Positions 7,939 to 13,942 of a DNA stretch of 14,181 nucleotides are shown piece after piece; the stretch's first letter is position 1, and each line of letters starts with the position of its first letter. The notes below the pieces were generated by a model that made no database searches, was not told the DNA's origin, and was given only the letters and a program-made list of their open reading frames with translations. This DNA comes from Thermoplasmatales archaeon (GTDB lineage: Archaea > Thermoplasmatota > Thermoplasmata > Thermoplasmatales > GCA-001856825): NCBI GenBank assembly GCA_014874235.1, contig JACWAC010000015.1, positions 1 to 14,181 on the forward strand, in the 5' to 3' direction. A program made the position numbers and the translations under genes.

Positions 7939-9735
7939 TTAACTGGTATCGTCAGATTTCAGTCTGTTCTTGACGGCTACACCCTTTTGATATTCGACCA
8001 TTTCCTCCCTGTTGAGTATGGCCCTACCATACGACAGAAGCTTGTCATTTCTGTCTACTATGAGAACATCGTCGTGTGGTCGTATATCCGGGTCCGCGTC
8101 TTCAACGAATTTGGCAAAAACGTTCCTCCCTTGCATTATGAATTCTGTGACTTCAGGGTCAATCACTACCCTGTGCCGGGGGTATTGAAAATTGGAATGA
8201 ATCAAGAGTGCACCATCGTAGTTCAGGCTGAACAACCCATCTGAAGCTCTCAGCGCGAGAATCTGTTTATTGTTATAATGAACGCTCCTGATTTTCCCCG
8301 TGTTCTTGCTCCTCTCCAGCACTATCTTCTCTCTATCCAGAAACTTGAAGAGCGGTTCTCCAAATTGATAATTGAAAATGTATTCTAGCTTGTTCAAAAG
8401 AAACTCCTTCCATTCTGGATTATCAAACTTCGTTAAGTCCCTTGAGTTCTCATAGTACTCTCCCGGAAAAAGAGACTGAGCTACCGGATAGGTTTCGTCG
8501 TGGAACATTGGGACTGTTCCGAAATTGGTCTCTACGTAAACAGACGGGACGTCAGCATAGTATGAATACGGTTTCTTGTCAATCTTCACACCCTTTTCCT
8601 TCGTGACTACCCTGGAAACAAAGCGCCTGACATCTGGTCTCATCAGAGTCTCCTCACCCGAGTAGAATATAGATGTTCTTCTCGATCTAGGTTCGAATTT
8701 TTCAAGGTATTCGTAGAATTCCAGAACCTTCCTGTATGCCTCCAATAGAAGGGGGTGGGAATGTGCGCGGTATTCTGCGTAGTTCCACATGTTTTCTGAT
8801 CTTATTTGCTGCCTGATTGTTTCCAACTCCTTCACCGATACATAAAGATTGTGCATTCCTATTACGTTGGTTCTCTCTTCCTGGGAAAGCGATTCTAGCT
8901 CCTTTCCAGTGAACTTGTCAAAGTACGGTGAAGCCGGTAATTCGTCTGAGAACGATGTCAGCTCCACGGTTCCAGTTTCGGTAAGGACCCTGTTGTCCCG
9001 TGCATACTTTATGTAAGCTGATGAGTCTATTACGTCAACACCTACCAGGAACAGGAGAGGGAAAAACATGGGATGTCCTGCACCAAATGCATGAATTACG
9101 CTTGAACTTTTCAAATACATTTTCGAATTCAAAATAGATTCCAGAACGAACGAATACATGTACCTCTCCATGAAAGGTACTATGCCTCCAATAGGGAAAT
9201 ACTCGCTTTCGAGAGATCCCATTTTTCTGGCACTCTCTTGTCTCAGGTCAGGATAAATGCCACCCTGGATGGGCAATGCTATGTATTTACCTGTTTCAGA
9301 AATTGCTTCCCTCCCTCTTCTGTAATTCTCTTCTATGTCCCTTCTAACTTTATCCCTTGGGTGGTCCATTTCAGAGAAAATGTCCCTTATGGTGATGATG
9401 TCAGAATTTATGCTTTCTTGATACTTTACCATCTCAATATTTCCCGCTTTTAGTTCACCATACATGTGCTCCTGGAATGTTCCCGAGTCGGTCATTACAA
9501 TTCCTGGAAAATTCAGTAGATCATGAATGTCCGTCCCGTGCTGGAATCCCCCTTTTTTTAAAATATAAGAGTTTGTAATAACCCCGCCTAGCTTCATTTG
9601 TTTAACAATTGAGATCCATGGATCAATTTTGAATGGATGAAGAACGGGTAATAGGACGGGAGTTACAATTTTCTTTTTATTTATCTCAAGTTCTCCAACT
9701 CTCGCCAAACCATCCCTGTGGAGAATCTGGAACAT
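7939..9735 (-). CDS. tgtA: Archaeosine tRNA-guanine transglycosylase (zinc ligands missing)
   Basis: Exchanges guanine for preQ0 at position 15 in the D-loop of archaeal tRNAs, the first tRNA-level step to archaeosine. The 598 residues hold an N-terminal TIM-barrel with MTDSGTFQ (catalytic Asp83), the substrate loop QGGIYPDLR (157-165), AFGAGHPMFF (216-225) and nucleophile Asp237 in DVIDSSAY. Middle domains follow, then a C-terminal PUA domain of about 75 residues (VVIDPEVTEFIMQGRNVFAKFV onward) for tRNA binding. Length is near the usual ~580 aa. Retained Asp83 and Asp237 argue for a true transglycosylase rather than the paralogue ArcS. The zinc site normally reads PCSCPVCSKYT plus a downstream His; here it is PASPYFDKFT (267-276) with only His295 kept, and the protein contains no cysteine. 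ATG at 9735; no clear Shine-Dalgarno. Confidence 0.93.
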   Translation of the reverse strand: MFQILHRDGLARVGELEINKKKIVTPVLLPVLHPFKIDPWISIVKQMKLGGVITNSYILKKGGFQHGTDIHDLLNFPGIVMTDSGTFQEHMYGELKAGNIEMVKYQESINSDIITIRDIFSEMDHPRDKVRRDIEENYRRGREAISETGKYIALPIQGGIYPDLRQESARKMGSLESEYFPIGGIVPFMERYMYSFVLESILNSKMYLKSSSVIHAFGAGHPMFFPLLFLVGVDVIDSSAYIKYARDNRVLTETGTVELTSFSDELPASPYFDKFTGKELESLSQEERTNVIGMHNLYVSVKELETIRQQIRSENMWNYAEYRAHSHPLLLEAYRKVLEFYEYLEKFEPRSRRTSIFYSGEETLMRPDVRRFVSRVVTKEKGVKIDKKPYSYYADVPSVYVETNFGTVPMFHDETYPVAQSLFPGEYYENSRDLTKFDNPEWKEFLLNKLEYIFNYQFGEPLFKFLDREKIVLERSKNTGKIRSVHYNNKQILALRASDGLFSLNYDGALLIHSNFQYPRHRVVIDPEVTEFIMQGRNVFAKFVEDADPDIRPHDDVLIVDRNDKLLSYGRAILNREEMVEYQKGVAVKNRLKSDDTS

Positions 9736-9745
9736 TTATCGATTC

Positions 9746-9777
9746 AAAAAATTTATGGTAGGTGATATTTCACCTAC
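9746..9777 (-). terminator. Hairpin plus T-run terminator downstream of alba
   Basis: The sequence holds a perfect 8-bp inverted repeat, GTAGGTGA / TCACCTAC, with a 4-base loop (9758-9777). Read on the minus strand it is followed after six bases by TTTTTT (9751 to 9746). It overlaps the alba stop codon and lies between alba and tgtA. This resembles a bacterial intrinsic terminator; archaeal termination needs mainly the T-run, so the hairpin may be extra or may act in mRNA 3' end stability. The arrangement suggests alba is transcribed alone, with tgtA started separately. Confidence 0.6.
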
Positions 9778-10064
9778 TTCTTTAGGACAATATCTATAGA
9801 GGATACGTTGCTTTCTCCGTCTTCTCTCTGGACTTTCTCTGTTGCAATCTTTATTTCCTTGTACGATACTTGGGTCTTCATCATTGATTCCATTCTGTTC
9901 TTCACTATTTCAGCAACGTCCACTGCCCTCTTTATTGCCATACCCCTGGCCTTTATTGAGACTTCGGGTGCTCCGTTTGTAAAGAGCATTATTGTGCTAA
10001 AAACGTAGTTTTCGGTTGGTTTCTTTCCGATGAATATTGTGTTGTTATCAGCCAAGCTTACCAC
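9774..10064 (-). CDS. albA: Alba, archaeal chromatin protein (DNA/RNA-binding)
   Basis: Small dimeric nucleic-acid-binding protein that coats DNA and also binds RNA. The 96 residues follow Alba throughout: TIFIGKKPTENYV near the N-terminus with the paired lysines K14/K15 (equivalent to the DNA-contacting, acetylatable Lys pair of Sulfolobus Alba), EVSIKARGMAIKRAVDVAEIVKNR (34-57) and the final strand SSIDIVLKK. The length is normal. The start is GTG at 10062-10064, supported by a TATATA box 27 nt upstream and the absence of a Shine-Dalgarno. It heads a minus-strand block and is closed by a hairpin/T-run. Strong expression is expected for an abundant chromatin protein, but the sequence shows this only through the good promoter box. 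Confidence 0.95.
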   Translation of the reverse strand: MVSLADNNTIFIGKKPTENYVFSTIMLFTNGAPEVSIKARGMAIKRAVDVAEIVKNRMESMMKTQVSYKEIKIATEKVQREDGESNVSSIDIVLKK

Positions 10065-10088
10065 CAGAATTGTCCCAGTGACAATTCA

Positions 10089-10094
10089 TATATA
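10089..10094 (-). promoter_or_regulatory. TATA box of alba
   Basis: A clean TATATA within AATTATATATG (minus strand) lies about 27 nt upstream of the GTG start at 10064. It is one of the clearest promoter-like boxes in the window and fixes the otherwise ambiguous alba start as leaderless. Confidence 0.6.
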
Positions 10095-10151
10095 ATTCTT
10101 TCCGTTTTTAATTTCAATCTCCAATGACACTTCAGCACAACATAGACAGAC

Positions 10152-10178
10152 CTTGAACCGTAAATGCTTGAATCGTAA
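10152..10178. repeat. Tandem direct repeat CTTGAAYCGTAA
   Basis: Two 12-base copies differing at one position are separated by ATG, giving a 15-bp period. They lie about 60-90 bp upstream of the alba TATA box. They could be tandem protein-binding sites; chance is not excluded. Confidence 0.35.
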
Positions 10179-10358
10179 CGTACGAATGGAGCACATGGAA
10201 GAAATGAATCCCAGAATCGGTAGCCATACAAGATTGATATGGTTGTTCTTTAGGTGAGGGGAATAAACTTTCGACTAATTCCTACACGTTCACACTCTTC
10301 TGGTGTAATAAGTTGTGGAACGATCACCCCTTAGAAGGAATCGTACCACCAAAATAGG

Positions 10359-10375
10359 ATGTGACCGCTTCACAT
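10359..10375. repeat. Inverted repeat, possible operator
   Basis: ATGTGA and TCACAT form 6-bp arms around CCGCT. The site is about 110 bp upstream of the RHH promoter box. A dyad of this size could bind a dimeric regulator, but only one copy is visible and its function is unknown. Confidence 0.35.
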
Positions 10376-10469
10376 TACATTTCGATTGAAAATATGAGGC
10401 ATTCTTGTATCGAGTTGCTGCTAACAAAAATAATAGGGATTCTTCGAGTTAATTTAGTTTAATTACAGT

Positions 10470-10479
10470 AAATTATTAG
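10470..10479 (+). promoter_or_regulatory. Candidate TATA box for the RHH-phosphodiesterase-cysC unit
   Basis: AAATTATTAG is centred about 28 nt upstream of the ATG at 10503, with no Shine-Dalgarno between, fitting a leaderless start. The region is AT-rich, so alternatives slightly upstream are possible. Confidence 0.4.
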
Positions 10480-10502
10480 TAGAAAGTTTCTCTGCTTTTA
10501 TC

Positions 10503-10721
10503 ATGGCGACGGATAAAAAATACACGACAGTTTCGTTACCTACTCCCTTGTTCGAAAAGATTCAGGAGAAGATTAAGGGAACTGGGTTCACATCAGTTAG
10601 TGACTACGTAACTTTTGTGCTGAGGGAAATTCTAACCCACGGCACGGACCAAGAAGCATTTAATGCAGAGGACGAGAAGAAAGTCAAAGACCGCCTGAGA
10701 TCTCTTGGATATCTGGACTGA
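10503..10721 (+). CDS. Ribbon-helix-helix domain protein, first gene of a phosphodiesterase/APS kinase unit
   Basis: Small MetJ/Arc-type (CopG-like) protein of 72 residues. A beta-strand KYTTVSLP (6-13) is followed by helix 1 (about 14-25), a turn GFTSVSD and helix 2 DYVTFVLREIL (34-44), the standard RHH order. RHH proteins usually bind DNA as dimers and often repress their own operon. After the fold comes a charged linker and the C-terminal tail VKDRLRSLGYLD (61-72). From memory this resembles the conserved last residues of many sulfatase/alkaline-phosphatase superfamily enzymes. The next gene, 9 nt downstream, encodes such an enzyme, so either a docking role or ordinary autoregulation is possible. 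The RHH fold is clear; partner and target are inferred. Confidence 0.85.
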   Translation: MATDKKYTTVSLPTPLFEKIQEKIKGTGFTSVSDYVTFVLREILTHGTDQEAFNAEDEKKVKDRLRSLGYLD

Positions 10722-10730
10722 GTGATCTGA

Positions 10731-12119
10731 ATGAAAGTAGCTGTCATTGGACTTGACTGCGCAGCCCCAGACGTGATTTTTAATAAGCTCAAGGACGATC
10801 TTCCCGTCCTCTCGAATATGACTCGCAACGGAGTGTCAGGTAGACTGAGAAGTTGTGACCCTCCAATCACCGTCCCCGCGTGGATGGTTATGGCAACAGG
10901 TAGATCACCTGGAGAATTAGGCCTGTACGGATTCAGGTCCAGGGTACCTGACTCCTACAACCAGATAAAGATTCCAACTTCCCAGGACATCAAGTTCGAC
11001 ACCGTATGGGAGATACTTGGGAAGAGAAACAAGAGGAGCATAATCATAGCTGTTCCTCCTTCCTATCCTCCGAAACCGATACCCGGCTTGATGGTAACGG
11101 ACTTCCTCACTCCTGGCAAGGACAAGGAGTTCACCTACCCTCCTGGATTGAAGAACGAAATCCTTCGGGACTTTCCAGATTACAACTTTGACGTGAAGTT
11201 TAGAAAACCTGAAAAGAAACAAATCATCGACGAAATCTACAGGATGACAGATACGCGGTTCCAGATGGCAGAGAAGATGATAAAGGAGAAGGAGTGGGAC
11301 TTCTTCTTCATGGTCGAAATAGGCATCGACAGGATTCATCACGCTTTCTGGAGGTACATAGACGAAAGCAGTCACCTATATGAGGACGACAAGGAGATGA
11401 GAGACAAGTTTGTTTCGTATTTCAAGATGGTCGATTCCCATATAGGAAAGATGATAGAGGAATTCGACGACGATACCGTTGTATTGGTAGTTTCAGACCA
11501 CGGGGCGAAGGCAATGAAGGGAGCGTTCGCTATAAATCAGTGGCTCGTAAAGGAAGGATACCTTAAGCTGAATGGAGGAATTCCGAAACAGGGAGCGTCA
11601 CTCGACGATCTGGACGTAGACTGGGCGCACTCAAAAGCTTGGGCGTGGGGAGGTTACTACGCAAGGGTATTTCTGAACGTCAAAGGTAGAGAACCTGAGG
11701 GAATTATTAAAATAGAAAACATGAGGAGCGAGTTGGATGCACTGAAAGAAAAAATAGGGTCAATCAGGGGTCCCAATGGAGAAGGGTGGAAAACAAGAGT
11801 GTTCGAACCAGAGGAAGTTTACCCAGTTGTTAAAGGGGATCGATCGGACCTATTTGTGTATCTGGACGATCTGAACTGGAGGGCGGCCGGAACGCTCGGG
11901 TACGATACAGACTATCTCCTCGAAAACGATACGGGACCGGACGATGCGGTCCACGATTATGACGGAATCTACATAATGTACAGGAAAAACAAGAAGATAG
12001 GGAAGGTGATCGATTCTAACATCTTCCGGATAGCCCCCACAATTCTGGAATTGTACAGAGTCAGAAAGATGTATGGTATACAAGGAAAGCCTTTGGAGGG
12101 TGTTGACTATGTTGAGTGA
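10731..12119 (+). CDS. Alkaline-phosphatase-superfamily type I phosphodiesterase (COG3379-like)
   Basis: Predicted metal-dependent phosphodiesterase or phosphatase, possibly acting on nucleotides or on sulfo/phospho-esters; the substrate is unknown. The 462 residues carry the superfamily's two-metal ligand set: D9 in IGLDCAAPD, T47 in ITVPAW (the nucleophile position), D200 and H204 in GIDRIHHAFW, D256/H257 in VVSDHGAK, and H408 in AVHDYDGIYIM. There is no signal peptide, so it should be cytoplasmic. The start ATG 10731 has GTGATC, a piece of the archaeal Shine-Dalgarno, at 10722-10727. It follows the RHH gene by 9 nt and overlaps the APS kinase gene by 11 nt, so the three form one transcription unit. 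Unlike many relatives it lacks an LRSLGYL-type tail, which the RHH protein carries instead. Confidence 0.88.
   Translation: MKVAVIGLDCAAPDVIFNKLKDDLPVLSNMTRNGVSGRLRSCDPPITVPAWMVMATGRSPGELGLYGFRSRVPDSYNQIKIPTSQDIKFDTVWEILGKRNKRSIIIAVPPSYPPKPIPGLMVTDFLTPGKDKEFTYPPGLKNEILRDFPDYNFDVKFRKPEKKQIIDEIYRMTDTRFQMAEKMIKEKEWDFFFMVEIGIDRIHHAFWRYIDESSHLYEDDKEMRDKFVSYFKMVDSHIGKMIEEFDDDTVVLVVSDHGAKAMKGAFAINQWLVKEGYLKLNGGIPKQGASLDDLDVDWAHSKAWAWGGYYARVFLNVKGREPEGIIKIENMRSELDALKEKIGSIRGPNGEGWKTRVFEPEEVYPVVKGDRSDLFVYLDDLNWRAAGTLGYDTDYLLENDTGPDDAVHDYDGIYIMYRKNKKIGKVIDSNIFRIAPTILELYRVRKMYGIQGKPLEGVDYVE
12095..12100 (+). promoter_or_regulatory. Shine-Dalgarno that fixes the APS kinase start
   Basis: GGAGGG lies eight bases before ATG 12109, inside the end of the phosphodiesterase gene. 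It favours this ATG over the in-frame upstream ATG 12073, which has no such site and would add a non-family extension. Confidence 0.65.
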
Positions 12120-12666
12120 TCAAGGATTCGTACTGTGGTTCACCGGTCCCCCCGGTGCCGGAAAAACTACGCTCGCGGAGAGACTCATGACCATATTTAT
12201 TGAGGGAGGCAGACGAGTCGAGATGCTTGATGGAGATGAGATAAGAAAGGGATTGTCCAGAGACCTGGGTTTTTCCAAGGAGGATAGGGAAAAGCACAAC
12301 GAAAGAGTGATCTTCGTAGCGAAGCTTCTTTCTAGAAACGGGGTGGTAACGCTGGTTCCACTAATATCGCCGTACAGGGAGGTCAGAATGAAAGCGAGAA
12401 ACGAGATCTCTAACTTTATAGAAATTTACGTCAAATGTCCACTCGATATACTGATTAAGCGTGATCCAAAAGGACTATACAAGAAGGCACTCGCAGGAGA
12501 GATAACTAATCTGACGGGACTTCAGGCCCCATATGAAGAACCTCTCTCACCTGAAATTGCAATAGACACAAACACGCAGACTGTGGAAGAAAGTGTAAAC
12601 ACGATACTGAATTATTTGAGAACTAAGGGCGTACAAACTGGTCAACTTAAGAGGGCAATGTTCTGA
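12109..12666 (+). CDS. cysC: Adenylylsulfate (APS) kinase
   Basis: Phosphorylates adenosine 5'-phosphosulfate at the 3' hydroxyl to give PAPS, the donor for sulfotransferases and some sulfate reduction routes. The 185-residue protein has the P-loop GPPGAGKTT near the N-terminus, LDGDEIRKGLSRDLGFSKEDR, the LISPYREVR segment, RDPKGLYKKALAGEI and PYEEPLSPEIAIDT; every family block is present in order. The P-loop has PP where GLSG is usual, a mild variation. ATG 12109 is supported by GGAGGG eight bases upstream and overlaps the phosphodiesterase stop by 11 nt. No ATP sulfurylase, PAPS reductase or sulfotransferase is in the window, so the source of APS and the use of PAPS are not visible here. 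Confidence 0.93.
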   Translation: MLSDQGFVLWFTGPPGAGKTTLAERLMTIFIEGGRRVEMLDGDEIRKGLSRDLGFSKEDREKHNERVIFVAKLLSRNGVVTLVPLISPYREVRMKARNEISNFIEIYVKCPLDILIKRDPKGLYKKALAGEITNLTGLQAPYEEPLSPEIAIDTNTQTVEESVNTILNYLRTKGVQTGQLKRAMF

Positions 12667-12733
12667 AATTACAGCTGAAGCTGCTATTTGGACAGTATCC
12701 AGGATTATCGGTAGCGCATTATATGACAAGTTG

Positions 12734-12743
12734 GTTATATAAC
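12734..12743 (+). promoter_or_regulatory. Palindromic TATA box of the AhpD-like gene
   Basis: GTTATATAAC is a perfect palindrome centred about 38 nt upstream of ATG 12776. It predicts a leader of about 12 nt that contains the Shine-Dalgarno AGGTGG (12763-12768). A second AT-rich box (TAATATATAG, 12751-12760) is too close to the ATG to serve as a normal TATA. The 109-bp gap upstream also holds CAGCTGAAGCTG (12672-12683), a short dyad of unknown role. Confidence 0.5.
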
Positions 12744-12775
12744 TGGAATGTAATATATAGTTAGGTGGATCAACA

Positions 12776-13300
12776 ATGAAAGAGACAAACTCTGATGGAA
12801 ATGAAATACAGAATCTGGTACCAAGAATGAGGAATCCTGGCGTTGTCCTGTCTGCGTCAATAAAGCCGATACAGGATCTCTACGCAGTTGCATTTACTGG
12901 AGGAGTATCTCCAAAGACTTTGACCCTCGTGCACCTGAGAATAAGTCAGATCAATGGCTGTGGTTTTTGTGTTGTGAGCGGGGCAAAGGAAGCGATAGAG
13001 AGAGGGGAAACACCCGAAAGAGTATCTGCTGTGGCTGCATGGCGAGACGCGCCCTTCTTCACTGCGGCAGAAAGGGCAGCTCTCAGATTGGCAGAAGTAG
13101 TAACCAGATTGAGTGACAGACCGGAGATCGTATCGGATGAGATATGGAATGAGGCTACGTCGTATTACGACGAGAAAGGTATGTCAGCATTGCTGATCGC
13201 AATAGCCGTTACAAACGTGTTCAACAGGTTGAACGTACCTACGAGGACTCTGGCAACTATAGCTACTCCAGACTGGGCGAAGGAAAATACCATAGAGTGA
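12776..13300 (+). CDS. Carboxymuconolactone decarboxylase/AhpD-family protein
   Basis: Helical protein of the AhpD/CMD group, whose members act in peroxide detoxification or decarboxylation using a redox-active CxxC pair. In its 174 residues the core LRISQINGCGFCVVSGAKEA has C62 and C65 as the pair. The proton-relay His that usually follows (as in CxxCxxxH) is Gly69 here, so classical peroxidase chemistry may be altered. The rest (AVAAWRDAPFFTAAERAALRLAEVVT, then LIAIAVTNVFNRLNV) is typical of the family. The start ATG 12776 has AGGTGG seven bases upstream. The gene precedes an ArsR regulator by about 60 nt with no T-run between them, so read-through is possible. A redox role is inferred from the family. 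Confidence 0.87.
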   Translation: MKETNSDGNEIQNLVPRMRNPGVVLSASIKPIQDLYAVAFTGGVSPKTLTLVHLRISQINGCGFCVVSGAKEAIERGETPERVSAVAAWRDAPFFTAAERAALRLAEVVTRLSDRPEIVSDEIWNEATSYYDEKGMSALLIAIAVTNVFNRLNVPTRTLATIATPDWAKENTIE

Positions 13301-13360
13301 TTGAATGCGTAACACCAGTAGCGCACAACTAAAGGCGTGCAACATGGAAGGGGTATAGCC

Positions 13361-13693
13361 TTGAATTCTTTTTCTGCAGTTTCCGACGAAACCAGGAGAA
13401 CGATACTGGATCTTCTAATAAAGAAACCCCTGACTGTTGGCCAGATAAACAGGCACTTTTCTTCTCTGACTCAACCCGGTATTTCTAAACACCTAGCGGT
13501 TCTAAGAAAAGCTAGACTGGTTAAGGTTTCTGTTAGTGCCCAGAACAGGGTCTATTCCCTCGACAAGGAAGGGTTCTTAGAGCTAGAAAAGTGGATTTCG
13601 AAATACCAAGAATTCTGGAAAAGCAATCTGGATTCACTAGTGAAATACTTAGATAGAAACTCCAAGAGCGAAAGGAAGGTAATTCAAAAATGA
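13361..13693 (+). CDS. ArsR-family winged-helix transcriptional regulator
   Basis: Winged helix-turn-helix DNA-binding protein, 110 residues from TTG 13361. NSFSAVSDETRRTILDLLIKK opens the fold, LTVGQINRHF is helix 2 and SLTQPGISKHLAVLRKARLV holds the recognition helix; a wing with VYSLDKEGF follows. The metal-binding ELCVCDL motif of ArsR/SmtB sensors is absent, so it is not an obvious metal sensor. It resembles the SdpR-like group that is commonly paired with AHSA1/SRPBCC genes, and here the next gene is exactly that. The TTG start is favoured because AGGGG (13349-13353) lies seven bases upstream and the family begins here; a GTG at 13337 would add eight residues. The stop overlaps the next gene as ATGA. 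Confidence 0.88.
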   Translation: MNSFSAVSDETRRTILDLLIKKPLTVGQINRHFSSLTQPGISKHLAVLRKARLVKVSVSAQNRVYSLDKEGFLELEKWISKYQEFWKSNLDSLVKYLDRNSKSERKVIQK

Positions 13694-13888
13694 CGGTGCG
13701 TGATCGGATGGCAAAATTCTCCACAGAGGGCGATAGGACTACGATAGAATTCGAAAGACTGTTGCCACATTCTCCGGCATCCATTTGGAGCGCTCTCACA
13801 GAAAGTGAAAAACTCAAGGCTTGGTATCTCTCTAAGGTCAGAATTGAACCCGGGAAAGATGGAAAAGTGGAATTCTGGATCGGAAGGG
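13690..13888 (+). pseudogene. AHSA1/SRPBCC-domain gene broken by an IS607-type insertion
   Basis: The first 65 or so codons encode the start of an AHSA1-like (activator of Hsp90 ATPase homologue) START/SRPBCC domain: TTIEFERLLPHSPASIWSALTESEKLKAWYL, then VRIEPGKDGKVEFWIG. Full family members run to about 140-160 residues. After residue 65 the family pattern stops and the frame enters AT-rich insertion-sequence DNA, ending at TGA 13924-13926 after about a dozen foreign residues. The start ATG 13690 overlaps the ArsR stop by 4 nt and has GGAAGGT at 13674-13680. The missing C-terminal part should lie beyond the right end of the element, outside the window. Such ArsR-AHSA1 pairs are common; the binding partner or ligand is unknown. 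Confidence 0.75.
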
Positions 13889-13910
13889 CTTCAACCGCTA
13901 AACGAAAATA

Positions 13911-13917
13911 TTATATA
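13911..13917 (+). promoter_or_regulatory. TATA box of the IS607 recombinase gene
   Basis: TTATATA is centred about 29 nt upstream of ATG 13943. This supports 13943 as the start; the in-frame ATG at 13928 is too close to the box to be in the transcript. The element thus carries its own promoter and need not rely on read-through from the arsR operon. Confidence 0.5.
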
Positions 13918-13942
13918 GTGTTATGAAATGCTACTACAATCT

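Larger units (their letters stand above)
10095..10469. other. Gene-free divergent intergenic region with small repeats
   Basis: This stretch lies between divergent alba and the RHH gene. I see no tRNA, rRNA, RNase P or SRP RNA signature and no supported gene. It contains a 12-bp near-perfect direct repeat CTTGAACCGTAA / CTTGAATCGTAA (10152-10163 and 10167-10178, 15-bp period). It also has an inverted repeat ATGTGA-CCGCT-TCACAT (10359-10375) and an imperfect hairpin around 10297-10337. A 23-codon ORF at 10186-10257 (MEHMEEMNPRIGSHTRLIWL...) is too short to support. These could be operators for the flanking genes or relics; nothing in the sequence decides. Confidence 0.5.

Noticed and set aside
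7702..8244. 180-codon plus-strand frame across the GNAT and tgtA ends
   Set aside because: Both minus-strand genes beneath it have strong family motifs. The frame spans two genes and the promoter gap and its translation looks non-biological.
7939..9735. The TGT-like protein as ArcS (the TgtA2 paralogue) rather than TgtA
   Set aside because: The transglycosylase Asp in MTDSG and the nucleophile Asp in DVIDSSAY are both kept, and the ArcS-type PCSKxxxxH motif was not seen.
10186..10257. 23-codon ORF MEHMEEMNPRIGSHTRLIWL... in the gene-free region
   Set aside because: It is too short to support, has no Shine-Dalgarno and no clear TATA box, and I recognise no family. It may be a relic or chance.
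10095..10469. Possible tRNA, RNase P or SRP RNA in the intergenic region
   Set aside because: I looked for T-loop sequences, the RNase P conserved regions and the SRP domain IV motif and found none.
12073..12108. ATG at 12073 as the APS kinase start
   Set aside because: It lies far inside the phosphodiesterase gene with no Shine-Dalgarno, and the extra residues are not part of the family; ATG 12109 has GGAGGG at good spacing.
13690..13926. The 78-codon ORF as an intact small protein
   Set aside because: The first 65 codons match the beginning of a longer AHSA1 domain and the last codons run into the insertion-sequence end, so it is better seen as a truncated gene.
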